Shown here: in pieces, positions 1-6,038 of the stretch | How positions within the stretch are numbered: position 1 is the first letter of the stretch | How the letters are laid out: every line of letters starts with the position of its first letter | From: Thiotrichales bacterium | Lineage (GTDB): Bacteria > Pseudomonadota > Gammaproteobacteria > J044 | Direction of reading: 5' to 3' | Assembly: GCA_024762895.1 (NCBI GenBank) | Contig: JANTGN010000158.1 | Coordinates: 1-6,087, forward strand | DNA: 6,087 nt | Program-made: the position numbers and the translations under genes | Notes under the pieces: model-generated | The model's database searches: none | The model's input: the letters and a program-made list of their open reading frames with translations, nothing else | Told to the model about the DNA's origin: nothing

Positions 1-797
1 ATATTACGCCCATAAAATATTTCCGCCATCTCATGTCGTAACAAACCCTCTATACGGCTAAGCTCCGGGTCCGAATATTCTTCCTTGCCGATACCAAACA
101 GGTAGTCATCAATATTGAAATCCTTCAATATCATCTTGGTATGGAAAATGTTTTCCTGGTAGACATTCACATCAACCATCTGGTAGCGGTTCTGAATATC
201 ATCGGGCAGGAAACCCTGAATCGAGGTAATATCATGATCGATGAAATGCTTATTGCCATGGATATCTCTGGTAAACCCCCGTACACGATAATCCAGGGTA
301 ACTATATCCGAATCAAAACTATGGATGAGATAGTTGAGCGCCCTCAGCGGTGAAATTCGACCGCAGGTGGAGACGTCGATATCTGCTCTGAAGGTGGATA
401 TGCCATGATCGGGATGAGATTCAGGATAGGTGTGGACCGTGATATGGCTCTTATCCAGATGGGCAGCAACAATCTCTGGGAGTGGCCCCGGCTCCTCGAT
501 ATTGGAAAGCTTCTCCGTCAGCACCGGCTCTTCCGAGATCAACATGGTGACGCTGGCGCCCTGGGGATCATAATCCTGGCGAGATATATCCAGGATATCG
601 GCCCCGATGATTTCGACCACATCGGTCAGGATTGCGGTCAAACGCTCTGCATTAAAGACCTCATCAATATACTCAATGTATTCCGCACGATGGCTATGCG
701 TCTCGGCGTAGGAAATATCATAGATATTGAAGCTCAGGGTCTTGGTCAGATTATTAAACCCGTGCAGCTTTAGCTTCTTGTCAAAACGATCAACCAT
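1..797 (-). CDS. speD: S-adenosylmethionine decarboxylase proenzyme, E. coli-type (3' end cut by window edge)
   Basis: This is a self-processing, pyruvoyl-dependent cytosolic enzyme. It decarboxylates S-adenosylmethionine to supply the aminopropyl donor for spermidine synthase. Reading left from ATG 797-795, 265 complete codons are visible and match E. coli SpeD almost throughout: KKLKLHGFNNLTK near residue 7, QDYDPQGASVT near 74, HLDKSHITVHTYPESHP at 113-129, VSTCG at 142-146 and YRVRGFTRDI near 170. By alignment the autocleavage site is Lys116-Ser117 (E. coli 111-112), so Ser117 would become the pyruvoyl group, and Cys145 is the catalytic cysteine (E. coli 140). The N-terminus is five residues longer than in E. 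coli. The visible part ends at GRN, where the E. coli protein has about four more residues, so only a few codons are missing. An AGGG Shine-Dalgarno at 806-809 lies 8 nt before the ATG. It is the last visible gene of the leftward unit, 74 bp after the VOC gene. The assignment is secure. Confidence 0.97.
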   Translation of the reverse strand, partial: MVDRFDKKLKLHGFNNLTKTLSFNIYDISYAETHSHRAEYIEYIDEVFNAERLTAILTDVVEIIGADILDISRQDYDPQGASVTMLISEEPVLTEKLSNIEEPGPLPEIVAAHLDKSHITVHTYPESHPDHGISTFRADIDVSTCGRISPLRALNYLIHSFDSDIVTLDYRVRGFTRDIHGNKHFIDHDITSIQGFLPDDIQNRYQMVDVNVYQENIFHTKMILKDFNIDDYLFGIGKEEYSDPELSRIEGLLRHEMAEIFYGRN

Positions 798-871
798 CGT
801 CTTAACCCTACCTTCAATAAAAGGAGCGGAATTCTACTGAATATTCCCCCGACCGACCAGTGAATGCGGTC

Positions 872-1273
872 TCAGATGCATTGGCCTGCTATAGGGGGGT
901 GGAATATCATCTGCACCGGGTTGCCGCCCGGGTCATAACAGTAAAAACTGCGGGCTCCATCGCGATGCGTCCTGGGTTTCATGGCCATCTTTACATCATG
1001 GGCCAGGAGAAATTCATACCAGGCATCCACATCGTCTGCCTGCCTCAGGATAAAACCGATGTGATCCAGACGCTGCCCCTGTTCAACAATCCCCTCACTG
1101 GCCACATGCAGGGCCAGGTTATCGCAACCAGAACTCAGGTAAAGGTTTTCCGGATCGGGCCGCCACTCGATTTCCATGCCGAGCAAATCGACATAAAAAT
1201 GTTCACAGGCTGGCAGGTCGGTGACGTTCAACGCAACGTGGCGCATACCGCCCGTAGCCGGTGGCCGCTTCAT
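872..1273 (-). CDS. VOC superfamily (glyoxalase/dioxygenase fold) protein, substrate unknown
   Basis: A 133-residue single-domain member of the vicinal oxygen chelate superfamily, the metal-dependent fold shared by glyoxalase I, fosfomycin-resistance proteins and extradiol dioxygenases. The two beta-alpha-beta-beta-beta halves are visible. The first opens with RHVALNVTDL and FYVDLLGMEIEWRP (residues 11-39). The second opens with LDHIGFIL (69-76) and closes with YDPGGNPVQMIFHPP (113-127). Residues in the usual metal positions appear to be His12, His56, His71 and Gln121. The last position is normally Glu, and position 56 is Glu in glyoxalase I, so this is probably not a classical glyoxalase I. 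No signal peptide is seen. The ATG at 1273 overlaps the stop of the DUF885 gene (ATGA), which favours this start over Met10 and implies translational coupling. Fold assignment is confident; reaction and substrate cannot be inferred. Confidence 0.87.
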   Translation of the reverse strand: MKRPPATGGMRHVALNVTDLPACEHFYVDLLGMEIEWRPDPENLYLSSGCDNLALHVASEGIVEQGQRLDHIGFILRQADDVDAWYEFLLAHDVKMAMKPRTHRDGARSFYCYDPGGNPVQMIFHPPIAGQCI

Positions 1274-2928
1274 TGCGGTAATTCCAGGGATTCGAAGGTC
1301 TTCTGGCTAACCTTCTTCCAGGTTGCATCCCCAAAGGCTCGACGCAAGACCAGTGACAGGGCGAATGAACCACTGGCCAATAAATCCCGATGAAAATCAT
1401 ACAGGTTGAAATCCGGGTCTGCCGCTTGAGTTTCACTTCTTGTCGCTCTGAGCAAAGTCCAGCCTGTGGCATAACCCATGGGTATCGTAGGCGCAAAGCT
1501 GTACCAGGTCAGATCGGCCAGGGCCTGCTCACGCGGAAAACCAAGGGCCTCTACCATCCAGTCGGCCGCCTTATCGATACTCATATCTCTGCAATGCAGG
1601 GCAACATCGATCTGGATTCTCAGGGCACGCCAGAGTCGATCGCGTAATAACAGGAAGCGGGATTCGGGCTGATCAAGAAATCCTTCATCCACCATGAGTT
1701 CTTCACAATACAGGGCCCAGCCCTCATACAGCGTGGCAGAAGGATTAAGCAGCCTGGGCAGACTACGGGAGGCCTCACGACTATTGGCCGTTACGAACTG
1801 AAGATGATGTCCGGGCCAGGCCTCGTGCACACAGGTGTGGTCGATCGAGAGTTCATTATGCTCGACCAATAAATCATCGTTCGCGACCGGAGTGACGTAA
1901 TAATACCCCTGCTGATCCTGATCGTTGGGGGCAGGTTCCATATAGGCGGCAAAGGGAATCTGATGACGCAGATAAACGGGCGTTTCAATAACCTTTAATT
2001 TCTGATTCGCAGGCACGGGAACAATGCGATGCTCTTCAATAAACTGCCTGGCCGCCTGCATCCGTTCACGATAATGGCCCAGTAAATCATCGGCCGATGG
2101 ATGGCGGGACTGTATCTGTTGCAACAGGGCAGCTGTGTCCTCTTTTCCGGTCAGCTCCCTGCACACTTCTCGCATCTTGTTCTGGGTCTGTTCAAATAAT
2201 TCGGCACCCAGGTTGTAGAGCTGATCGGCATCCACATCCAGGAAATGGCGAAATTGCAGCAGTCGCTCGAAATGTTCTCTGCCACAGGCAAAATCACCCT
2301 GAGCCAGTGGCCTGATCTCCTGATCCAGGTACTGGGCATATTCCTCCAGGGCATGGGCCGCATCATGAATCAGGGCATGACGGTCACGTAATGACGACAA
2401 ACGAGGATGGCGCTCCAGATCTCGAACATACGAGGCACCTGAACGGGCCTCCAGCACGGCGGAATCGAGCCAGATTCCAGGTATCAGGTCAGCACTTTCA
2501 CCGATGTAACTTCGCGCACCTCTCAGATAATCAGGAAACTGTCGCAGACGCCCCTCAATGGCCCGATCGAAATCATCCACCGGGCGCATGAAGAGCTGAT
2601 GTATGGCCTCAACGGGTATGAAGCGTGTCGGATTGTGATATCTCCAGTCGGCCTCGCGTAATTCATGATTCTCCAGCAGGGCGGAGCCATAGGCGAGTCG
2701 ATAATCAATTAACTGGTCTCCATCGAGTGCCCCGTAGTCCATGGCATCGAGCCCGGCAAGCAGCATCTCGTTCAGGCCTACCAGGGCACCGATATCGTCA
2801 TCATCATAGGGAGCCAGCTGATCGGCATAACCTGGCACACCTGCCTCGACGGCCGCGGTGGGATGAAAACGGAACCAGGCGTGGTAATACTCTTCCAGCA
2901 GGTCTTGGAATTCAGAACAATTACTCAC
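1270..2928 (-). CDS. DUF885 family putative zinc metallopeptidase
   Basis: A 552-residue protein of the DUF885 family, whose members carry a gluzincin-like zinc site and are presumed peptidases. Visible hallmarks are HEAWPGHHLQ at 368-377 (zinc-binding HE and GH) and EGWALYCEEL at 402-411, which should supply the third ligand. Supporting features are a helical N-terminal half and the conserved-looking segment GYYYVTP at 341-347. The length is typical for the family. Many relatives have an export or lipoprotein signal. None is visible here, so a cytoplasmic location is inferred. The start is GTG at 2928-2926, with a strong GGGAGG at 2937-2942 (8-nt spacer) lying in the end of the upstream OsmC gene; only 3 bp separate the two. 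Its TGA stop overlaps the ATG of the VOC gene. Family membership is clear; the peptide substrate is unknown and peptidase activity is inferred. Confidence 0.92.
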   Translation of the reverse strand: MSNCSEFQDLLEEYYHAWFRFHPTAAVEAGVPGYADQLAPYDDDDIGALVGLNEMLLAGLDAMDYGALDGDQLIDYRLAYGSALLENHELREADWRYHNPTRFIPVEAIHQLFMRPVDDFDRAIEGRLRQFPDYLRGARSYIGESADLIPGIWLDSAVLEARSGASYVRDLERHPRLSSLRDRHALIHDAAHALEEYAQYLDQEIRPLAQGDFACGREHFERLLQFRHFLDVDADQLYNLGAELFEQTQNKMREVCRELTGKEDTAALLQQIQSRHPSADDLLGHYRERMQAARQFIEEHRIVPVPANQKLKVIETPVYLRHQIPFAAYMEPAPNDQDQQGYYYVTPVANDDLLVEHNELSIDHTCVHEAWPGHHLQFVTANSREASRSLPRLLNPSATLYEGWALYCEELMVDEGFLDQPESRFLLLRDRLWRALRIQIDVALHCRDMSIDKAADWMVEALGFPREQALADLTWYSFAPTIPMGYATGWTLLRATRSETQAADPDFNLYDFHRDLLASGSFALSLVLRRAFGDATWKKVSQKTFESLELPQ

Positions 2929-2931
2929 TAA

Positions 2932-3348
2932 TCAGGCCTCCCGGACCTCGTAGTCATGGGTGATTTCAGCTGTTTTACCCAGCATCAGCGAGGCCGAACA
3001 ATATTTATCGGCGGAGAGCCCAACGGCACGCTTGACGTGTTTCTCAGACAGACCTTTGCCGGTCACAATAAAATGCACATGAATCTTGGTGAAGATCTTG
3101 GGGTCCTCTTCTGCCCGTTCCGCCTCGATCTCGACCTCACAGTCGGTGATCTTCTGCTGCATCTTTTTCAGGATCAGCACCACATCAAAACTGGTACATC
3201 CACCCAGGCCCAGTAACAGCATCTCCATGGGACGCACCCCCAGATCCCGACCTCCCAGGCCAGGAGGGCCATCCATCACGACGGAGTGTCCACTACCGGA
3301 TTCTCCAACAAAACTCATATGATCCAACCACTTGACTCTAGCCTTCAT
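2932..3348 (-). CDS. yhfA: OsmC family protein, YhfA type
   Basis: A 138-residue OsmC-fold protein very similar to E. coli YhfA (start MKARVKW, DCEVEIEAER, HFIVTGKGL, LSADKYCSASLML, ITHDYEV). OsmC/Ohr proteins are dimeric cytosolic thiol peroxidases that reduce organic hydroperoxides through two cysteines. The matching pair here is Cys51 in GGCTSFDV and Cys117 in DKYCSAS; Cys70 is extra. The YhfA branch itself lacks a firmly assigned physiological role, so peroxidase function is a family-based inference. It is divergent from crp, as yhfA is in E. coli, and heads the leftward gene series, ending 3 bp before the DUF885 start. The ATG at 3348 has only a weak GGG/AGG-rich upstream segment as a ribosome site. 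Full length, no truncation. Confidence 0.95.
   Translation of the reverse strand: MKARVKWLDHMSFVGESGSGHSVVMDGPPGLGGRDLGVRPMEMLLLGLGGCTSFDVVLILKKMQQKITDCEVEIEAERAEEDPKIFTKIHVHFIVTGKGLSEKHVKRAVGLSADKYCSASLMLGKTAEITHDYEVREA
2937..2942 (-). promoter_or_regulatory. Ribosome binding site deciding the GTG start of the DUF885 gene
   Basis: The minus strand reads GGGAGG here, 8 nt before GTG at 2928-2926 and overlapping the last codons of the OsmC gene. It supports the GTG start, since no in-frame ATG is nearby, and suggests coupled translation of the two genes. Confidence 0.75.
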
Positions 3349-3474
3349 CGCCTATTGCCCAAACCTTATTATTTGCTCTTTATCAATATGGTGCCGTTTA
3401 TATATCGACAACCCGCCCCCGCTTGCATACACTTAAGAGAACAGGATTAAACAAAGGCACCACCACAACACATC
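3349..3474. promoter_or_regulatory. Divergent intergenic regulatory region between the OsmC gene and crp
   Basis: This 126-bp AT-richer spacer must hold the start signals for both divergent genes. Candidates are weak. For crp: TTGCAT at 3423-3428 with ATTAAA at 3446-3451 (17-bp spacer). For the leftward unit: TTGTCG at 3411-3406 with TATTGA at 3388-3383 (17-bp spacer). A run of alternating T and A lies at 3398-3405. A search by eye for the CRP consensus TGTGA-N6-TCACA found no half-site, although crp genes are often autoregulated. That a promoter exists is inferred from the gene arrangement; the individual boxes are guesses. Confidence 0.5.
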
Positions 3475-4113
3475 ATGGAAAGCCTAAGGCGTCAAATTCC
3501 CAAGCCCAACCCCGCCATCGAGCGGTTTCTTGAGCATTGCCATCTCAAGACCTACCCTGCTCGTTCGGTGATAATCCATGCCGGCGATGTGCCGGACACG
3601 CTGTACTATATCACCGAGGGTTCGGTCAGCGTAATGATTGAGGACAATAGCGGCCACGAAATGGTCATGGCCTACCTCAACAAGGGTGACTTCTTCGGTG
3701 AGATGGGCCTGTTCGATGAGAAGGCGCGTAGCGCCTGGATTATTGCACGCACCGAATGCCAGCTGGCCGAGATCCACTATCCCCAGTTCCGAGCCCTGGT
3801 CAAGGACGATCCCGATATTCTTCTGGCCCTCGCCTCGCAGATGGCCACACGTCTGCGTGAAACCAGCCGCAAGGTGATTGACCTGGCCTTTGTCGATGTC
3901 TCCGGACGTATCGCCCATACCCTCATGGAGCTCGCGCGACAACCCGATGCCATGACCCACCCTGATGGGATGCAGATCCGGATTACCCGCCAGGAACTGG
4001 CCAAGATCGTTGGCTGTTCTCGTGAGATGGCCGGCCGGGTGCTGAAGGAACTGGAAGAACGGGAGCTCATCAGCGCCCATGGTAAGACCATTGTCGTATT
4101 TGGCACCCGATAA
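3475..4113 (+). CDS. crp: cAMP receptor protein / Vfr-like global transcription regulator
   Basis: A 212-residue CRP/FNR-family dimeric regulator that binds cAMP and then DNA. The N-terminal cyclic-nucleotide domain covers about residues 15-125, with GDFFGEMGLF at 71-80. Expected cAMP contacts are Glu76, Arg85, Ser86, Thr130 and Ser131, matching E. coli Glu72, Arg82, Ser83, Thr127 and Ser128. A long dimerisation helix follows, then a winged helix with ITRQELAKIVGCSREMAGRV at 170-189. Arg183, Glu184 and Arg188 match the E. coli recognition residues 180, 181 and 185, so the binding site should be of the TGTGA-N6-TCACA type. The end, SAHGKTIVVFGTR, is nearly identical to E. coli. The start aligns with CRP plus a few extra residues, and no other in-frame start fits before the domain. 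The ribosome site is poor: the nearest AAAGG is 17 nt upstream. It is divergent from the OsmC gene, as in E. coli and Pseudomonas. Confidence 0.97.
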   Translation: MESLRRQIPKPNPAIERFLEHCHLKTYPARSVIIHAGDVPDTLYYITEGSVSVMIEDNSGHEMVMAYLNKGDFFGEMGLFDEKARSAWIIARTECQLAEIHYPQFRALVKDDPDILLALASQMATRLRETSRKVIDLAFVDVSGRIAHTLMELARQPDAMTHPDGMQIRITRQELAKIVGCSREMAGRVLKELEERELISAHGKTIVVFGTR

Positions 4114-4129
4114 CCCTTTGTTTTAATTG

Positions 4130-4179
4130 AACCCGGATCACGGAACCGATAGCCGGCATGTCCGCCGCCAGGGTTTTCT
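4130..4179 (+). terminator. Possible weak hairpin terminator after crp
   Basis: Nested inverted repeats start 17 bp after the crp stop. AACCCGG (4130-4136) pairs with CC-A-GGGTT (4168-4175) with one bulged A, and CGGA (4141-4144) pairs with TCCG (4161-4164). The run TTTTCT at 4174-4179 follows. The stem is long and interrupted and the T run is short, so it may attenuate rather than stop transcription, or may be chance. Confidence 0.3.
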
Positions 4180-4222
4180 GGTAGTCATGACGATCCCGAG
4201 CCACAGAAAAGCCCGAAAACAC

Positions 4223-4251
4223 TTGATTCCTGGCCTTCAAACTGATAAATT
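4223..4251 (+). promoter_or_regulatory. Probable sigma70-type promoter of rpmB-rpmG
   Basis: TTGATT (4223-4228) and TAAATT (4246-4251) are separated by 17 bp. Each matches four of six consensus bases. This places initiation near 4258 and gives a leader of about 40 nt before rpmB. It is the best -35/-10 pair I found in the crp-rpmB spacer. Confidence 0.45.
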
Positions 4252-4295
4252 TCCGCCCCTTTATCGCACCAGTCCGAGATTTTCTGGAGAATACA

Positions 4296-4532
4296 ATGTC
4301 GCGAGTTTGTCAGGTTACCGGGAAGCGCCCCATCACAGGCAACAATGTTTCCCATGCCCACAACAAGACCAGGCGTCGTTTTCTGCCCAACCTGCATTCG
4401 CATCGTTTTTGGGTAGAAAGTGAAAACCGTTGGGTCAAACTGCGTATCAGCGCAAAAGGCCTGCGTATCATCGACAAGAAGGGAATCGATTCCGTTCTGG
4501 CCGATATGCGTTCACGTGGCGAGAAGGTATAA
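4296..4532 (+). CDS. rpmB: 50S ribosomal protein L28
   Basis: A 78-residue basic protein of the large ribosomal subunit, the same length as E. coli L28 and nearly the same in sequence: MSRVCQVTGKRP at the start, then GNNVSHAHNKTRRRFLPNL, FWVESENRWVKLRIS, KGLRIIDKKGID and a C-terminal RSRGEKV. Met is removed and Ser exposed in the E. coli protein, and the same N-terminus is present here. GGAG at 4286-4289 lies 6 nt before ATG 4296. The gene is followed after 11 bp by rpmG, the standard bacterial pair. In E. coli this pair sits between radC and mutM; here it follows crp and is closed by a terminator, so its neighbourhood is rearranged. The assignment is certain. Confidence 0.99.
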   Translation: MSRVCQVTGKRPITGNNVSHAHNKTRRRFLPNLHSHRFWVESENRWVKLRISAKGLRIIDKKGIDSVLADMRSRGEKV

Positions 4533-4543
4533 GGAGTCATATC

Positions 4544-4699
4544 ATGCGTGAAAAAATCAGACTTGTATCCTCTGCCAAGACCGGTCATTTCTACACCACG
4601 ACCAAGAATAAGCGCACCATGCCTGAAAAGATGGAGATTAAGAAATATGATCCCGTCGTACGTCAGCATGTGATGTATAAGGAAGCCAAGATCAAGTAA
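4544..4699 (+). CDS. rpmG: 50S ribosomal protein L33, zinc-free type
   Basis: A 51-residue large-subunit protein. The sequence MREKIRLVSSAKTGHFYTTT, the segment KNKRTMPEKMEIKKYDP and the end HVMYKEAKIK match gammaproteobacterial L33. It has no cysteines, so it is the C-minus, zinc-independent paralogue type rather than the four-Cys ribbon form. The true start is ATG 4544. The reading frame stays open further upstream inside rpmB, but AGGAG at 4532-4536 with a 7-nt spacer and the family length both fix this start. It is 11 bp downstream of the rpmB stop and 21 bp upstream of a strong terminator, so the two genes form a compact bicistronic unit. Confidence 0.99.
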   Translation: MREKIRLVSSAKTGHFYTTTKNKRTMPEKMEIKKYDPVVRQHVMYKEAKIK

Positions 4700-4720
4700 G
4701 GCATCCTTAGTAAGCAATAT

Positions 4721-4749
4721 AAAAAAACCCGCCTTAGGCGGGTTTTTTT
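4721..4749. terminator. Bidirectional rho-independent terminator between convergent genes
   Basis: Seven A, then CCCGCC, loop TTA, then GGCGGG and seven T form a 29-bp perfect inverted repeat around a 3-nt loop. Read rightward it ends rpmB-rpmG; read leftward it ends the exported-protein gene, whose stop is 18 bp away. Both strands present a GC stem followed by a U tract, so termination in both directions is expected. Confidence 0.95.
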
Positions 4750-4767
4750 ATATTATCGGTTATGTGC

Positions 4768-5250
4768 CTATTTTGCTTCTGTAGAACCAGCCAGATCCAG
4801 TTCAACACGGATATCATTGGCCAGATTATTGGTCCATGAAATATATCGATCATGAATATAGGGGACAGGCTTTGCCTCCTCCTCTACCTTTGCGTCATTG
4901 CCAAAGTACCATTCATCATTGCCACTGCTTTTCCTGGGAGTACGCATCTGATACTTCATATTCATACTATCGAAATAGCTGATGTGTACATCCTTTTCAT
5001 CCCAAATAATATTGACCTTGACGATGTGTGAGCGCACATAAATCAACGCCAGAATCTTTCCAGCTTCTTCCTTCTGTACCCTCCAGTTCCTACGAGACAT
5101 ACCTTTTTTGATGGCATTAACCACCTGAGACTGTGTCAAACCGGAGGGGATCGGTACTGGCTCAGGGTTCTTGAGGGGCTTTACCCCTGCCAATGCAGCT
5201 GGCATTACCACAATGATTATCACTAACACCAACTTCATTATGCTGTTCAT
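4768..5250 (-). CDS. Small exported protein of unknown function
   Basis: The function is not recognised. With ATG 5250 as start the product has 160 residues. It opens with MNSIMK, a hydrophobic core LVLVIIIVVMPAA and an ALA-G type I cleavage site after residue 21, so it is likely periplasmic. No lipobox cysteine is present; the protein appears to have no cysteine at all. The mature part has a Pro-rich linker, then a helix-like segment with MSRRNWRVQKEEAGKI, strand-like stretches (LALIYVR, KVNIIW, VHISYFDS) and a C-terminal IHDRYISWTNNLANDI helix. The last of these resembles a motif I loosely recall from small periplasmic proteins of Gram-negative bacteria. ATG 5250 is preferred because GAGAAG lies 6 nt upstream; a TTG at 5271 would extend it by seven residues with no better support. 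It follows the glycosyltransferase by 40 bp and is probably cotranscribed. Confidence 0.82.
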   Translation of the reverse strand: MNSIMKLVLVIIIVVMPAALAGVKPLKNPEPVPIPSGLTQSQVVNAIKKGMSRRNWRVQKEEAGKILALIYVRSHIVKVNIIWDEKDVHISYFDSMNMKYQMRTPRKSSGNDEWYFGNDAKVEEEAKPVPYIHDRYISWTNNLANDIRVELDLAGSTEAK

Positions 5251-5290
5251 ATACAACTTCTCATTGTTCAATTAATGCCAGATTCAATAC

Positions 5291-6025
5291 CTACAATCGA
5301 CTGCGGATCACCCCAAGTGACCTTAATAACCCAACAGGTGCAAGACCACTTCTAAGCAGTCTCCATGCCACCATACGGGTAATGCTAACGATATCCCTGA
5401 TTGGATGAAAGTGGCTGGGCCTGCGATCCGGGGCGTAGATGGCCGGTATGGAAACGGACCGGCTCCCCACCCCATGGTAGGCTGCCTCAATCAGGATCTC
5501 GCTTTCAAACACAAAGCTTTTCTGGCGAGAGGTTTCGATTTTGATCTTTTTAAAAAGTTCGGCCGGATAAAGACGGAACCCGGACTGTGAATCAGTAATG
5601 GGATAACCCGCGGCCCAGGAGATCCAGAAATTTGCAATCCGGTTAGCCAATAGACGCTCCCTGGGAACCCGTCCCGCTTTCATGTCGCGACTGCCTATAA
5701 TAATTTTACCCGGTGTTTTCTGTGCGGACTTCAACAGCAAGGGGATATCTTCGGGACGGTGCTGACCATCGGCATCCAGGGTAATGATGGCATCGGCCCC
5801 TCTATCCAGGGCGATCTGTATCCCTCGCCACAGACTACCTCCCTTACCCAGGTTTTCTACATTTTGTACCAGATGGATTGCCTTGTTCTGTAGCTGATCA
5901 CTGGTGCCATCGGTCGAGGCATCATCAATGACGATGACCTGCTTGAGTTGTTCAAGGGTACGGTCCACCACCTCTACAATCGTGGCAGACTCGTTATAGG
6001 CAGGAATCACCGCTATTACATTCAT
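5291..6025 (-). CDS. Family 2 glycosyltransferase, dolichyl/polyprenyl-phosphate sugar synthase-like
   Basis: A 244-residue GT-A fold glycosyltransferase of the DPM1-like branch of family 2. Visible motifs are the nucleotide-binding start IAVIPAYNES (4-13), VIDDASTDGT (32-41), ENLGKGGSLWRGI (57-69), the metal-binding LDADGQH (83-89), IIIGSRDM (108-115), and DSQSGFRLYP (145-154) followed by a FESEILIEA segment (173-181). Family members move a sugar from a nucleotide donor to polyprenyl phosphate or a related lipid. Donor and acceptor cannot be read from the sequence. No membrane helices follow the catalytic domain, unlike GtrB- or ArnC-like relatives, so it is soluble or peripheral. ATG 6025 has GAGGT at 6034-6038, 8 nt upstream. 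It lies 40 bp ahead of the exported-protein gene, and both probably end at the shared terminator. Its own promoter is outside or near the window edge. Confidence 0.93.
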   Translation of the reverse strand: MNVIAVIPAYNESATIVEVVDRTLEQLKQVIVIDDASTDGTSDQLQNKAIHLVQNVENLGKGGSLWRGIQIALDRGADAIITLDADGQHRPEDIPLLLKSAQKTPGKIIIGSRDMKAGRVPRERLLANRIANFWISWAAGYPITDSQSGFRLYPAELFKKIKIETSRQKSFVFESEILIEAAYHGVGSRSVSIPAIYAPDRRPSHFHPIRDIVSITRMVAWRLLRSGLAPVGLLRSLGVIRSRL

Positions 6026-6033
6026 GGACGGTT

Positions 6034-6038
6034 ACCTC
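6034..6038 (-). promoter_or_regulatory. Ribosome binding site of the glycosyltransferase gene
   Basis: GAGGT on the minus strand, 8 nt before ATG 6025, supports that start. The rest of the flank to the right edge (6039-6087) shows no gene that can be supported. Confidence 0.6.

Noticed and set aside
141..773. Open plus-strand frames of 70 and 122 codons over the left end
   Set aside because: They lie antisense to speD, whose minus-strand frame matches a known family along its whole visible length.
831..836. TAGAAT on the minus strand as a -10 box of a separate speD promoter
   Set aside because: Five of six bases match, but no acceptable -35 box lies 16-18 bp upstream (TGGTCG or CTGGTC only). 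The short gap fits cotranscription just as well.
851..871. GACCG/CGGTC inverted repeat between the VOC gene and speD as a terminator
   Set aside because: Only a 5-bp stem with an 11-nt loop and no T run on the minus strand.
860..1393. A 177-codon plus-strand frame
   Set aside because: Antisense to the VOC and DUF885 genes, with no recognisable domain.
3484..4080. A 198-codon minus-strand frame inside crp
   Set aside because: It is a shadow of the crp reading frame with no family resemblance.
4310..4717. A 135-codon minus-strand frame across rpmB and rpmG
   Set aside because: Antisense to two certain ribosomal protein genes.
5251..5271. TTG start seven codons upstream for the exported protein
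   Set aside because: ATG 5250 has GAGAAG at proper spacing and gives a normal signal peptide.
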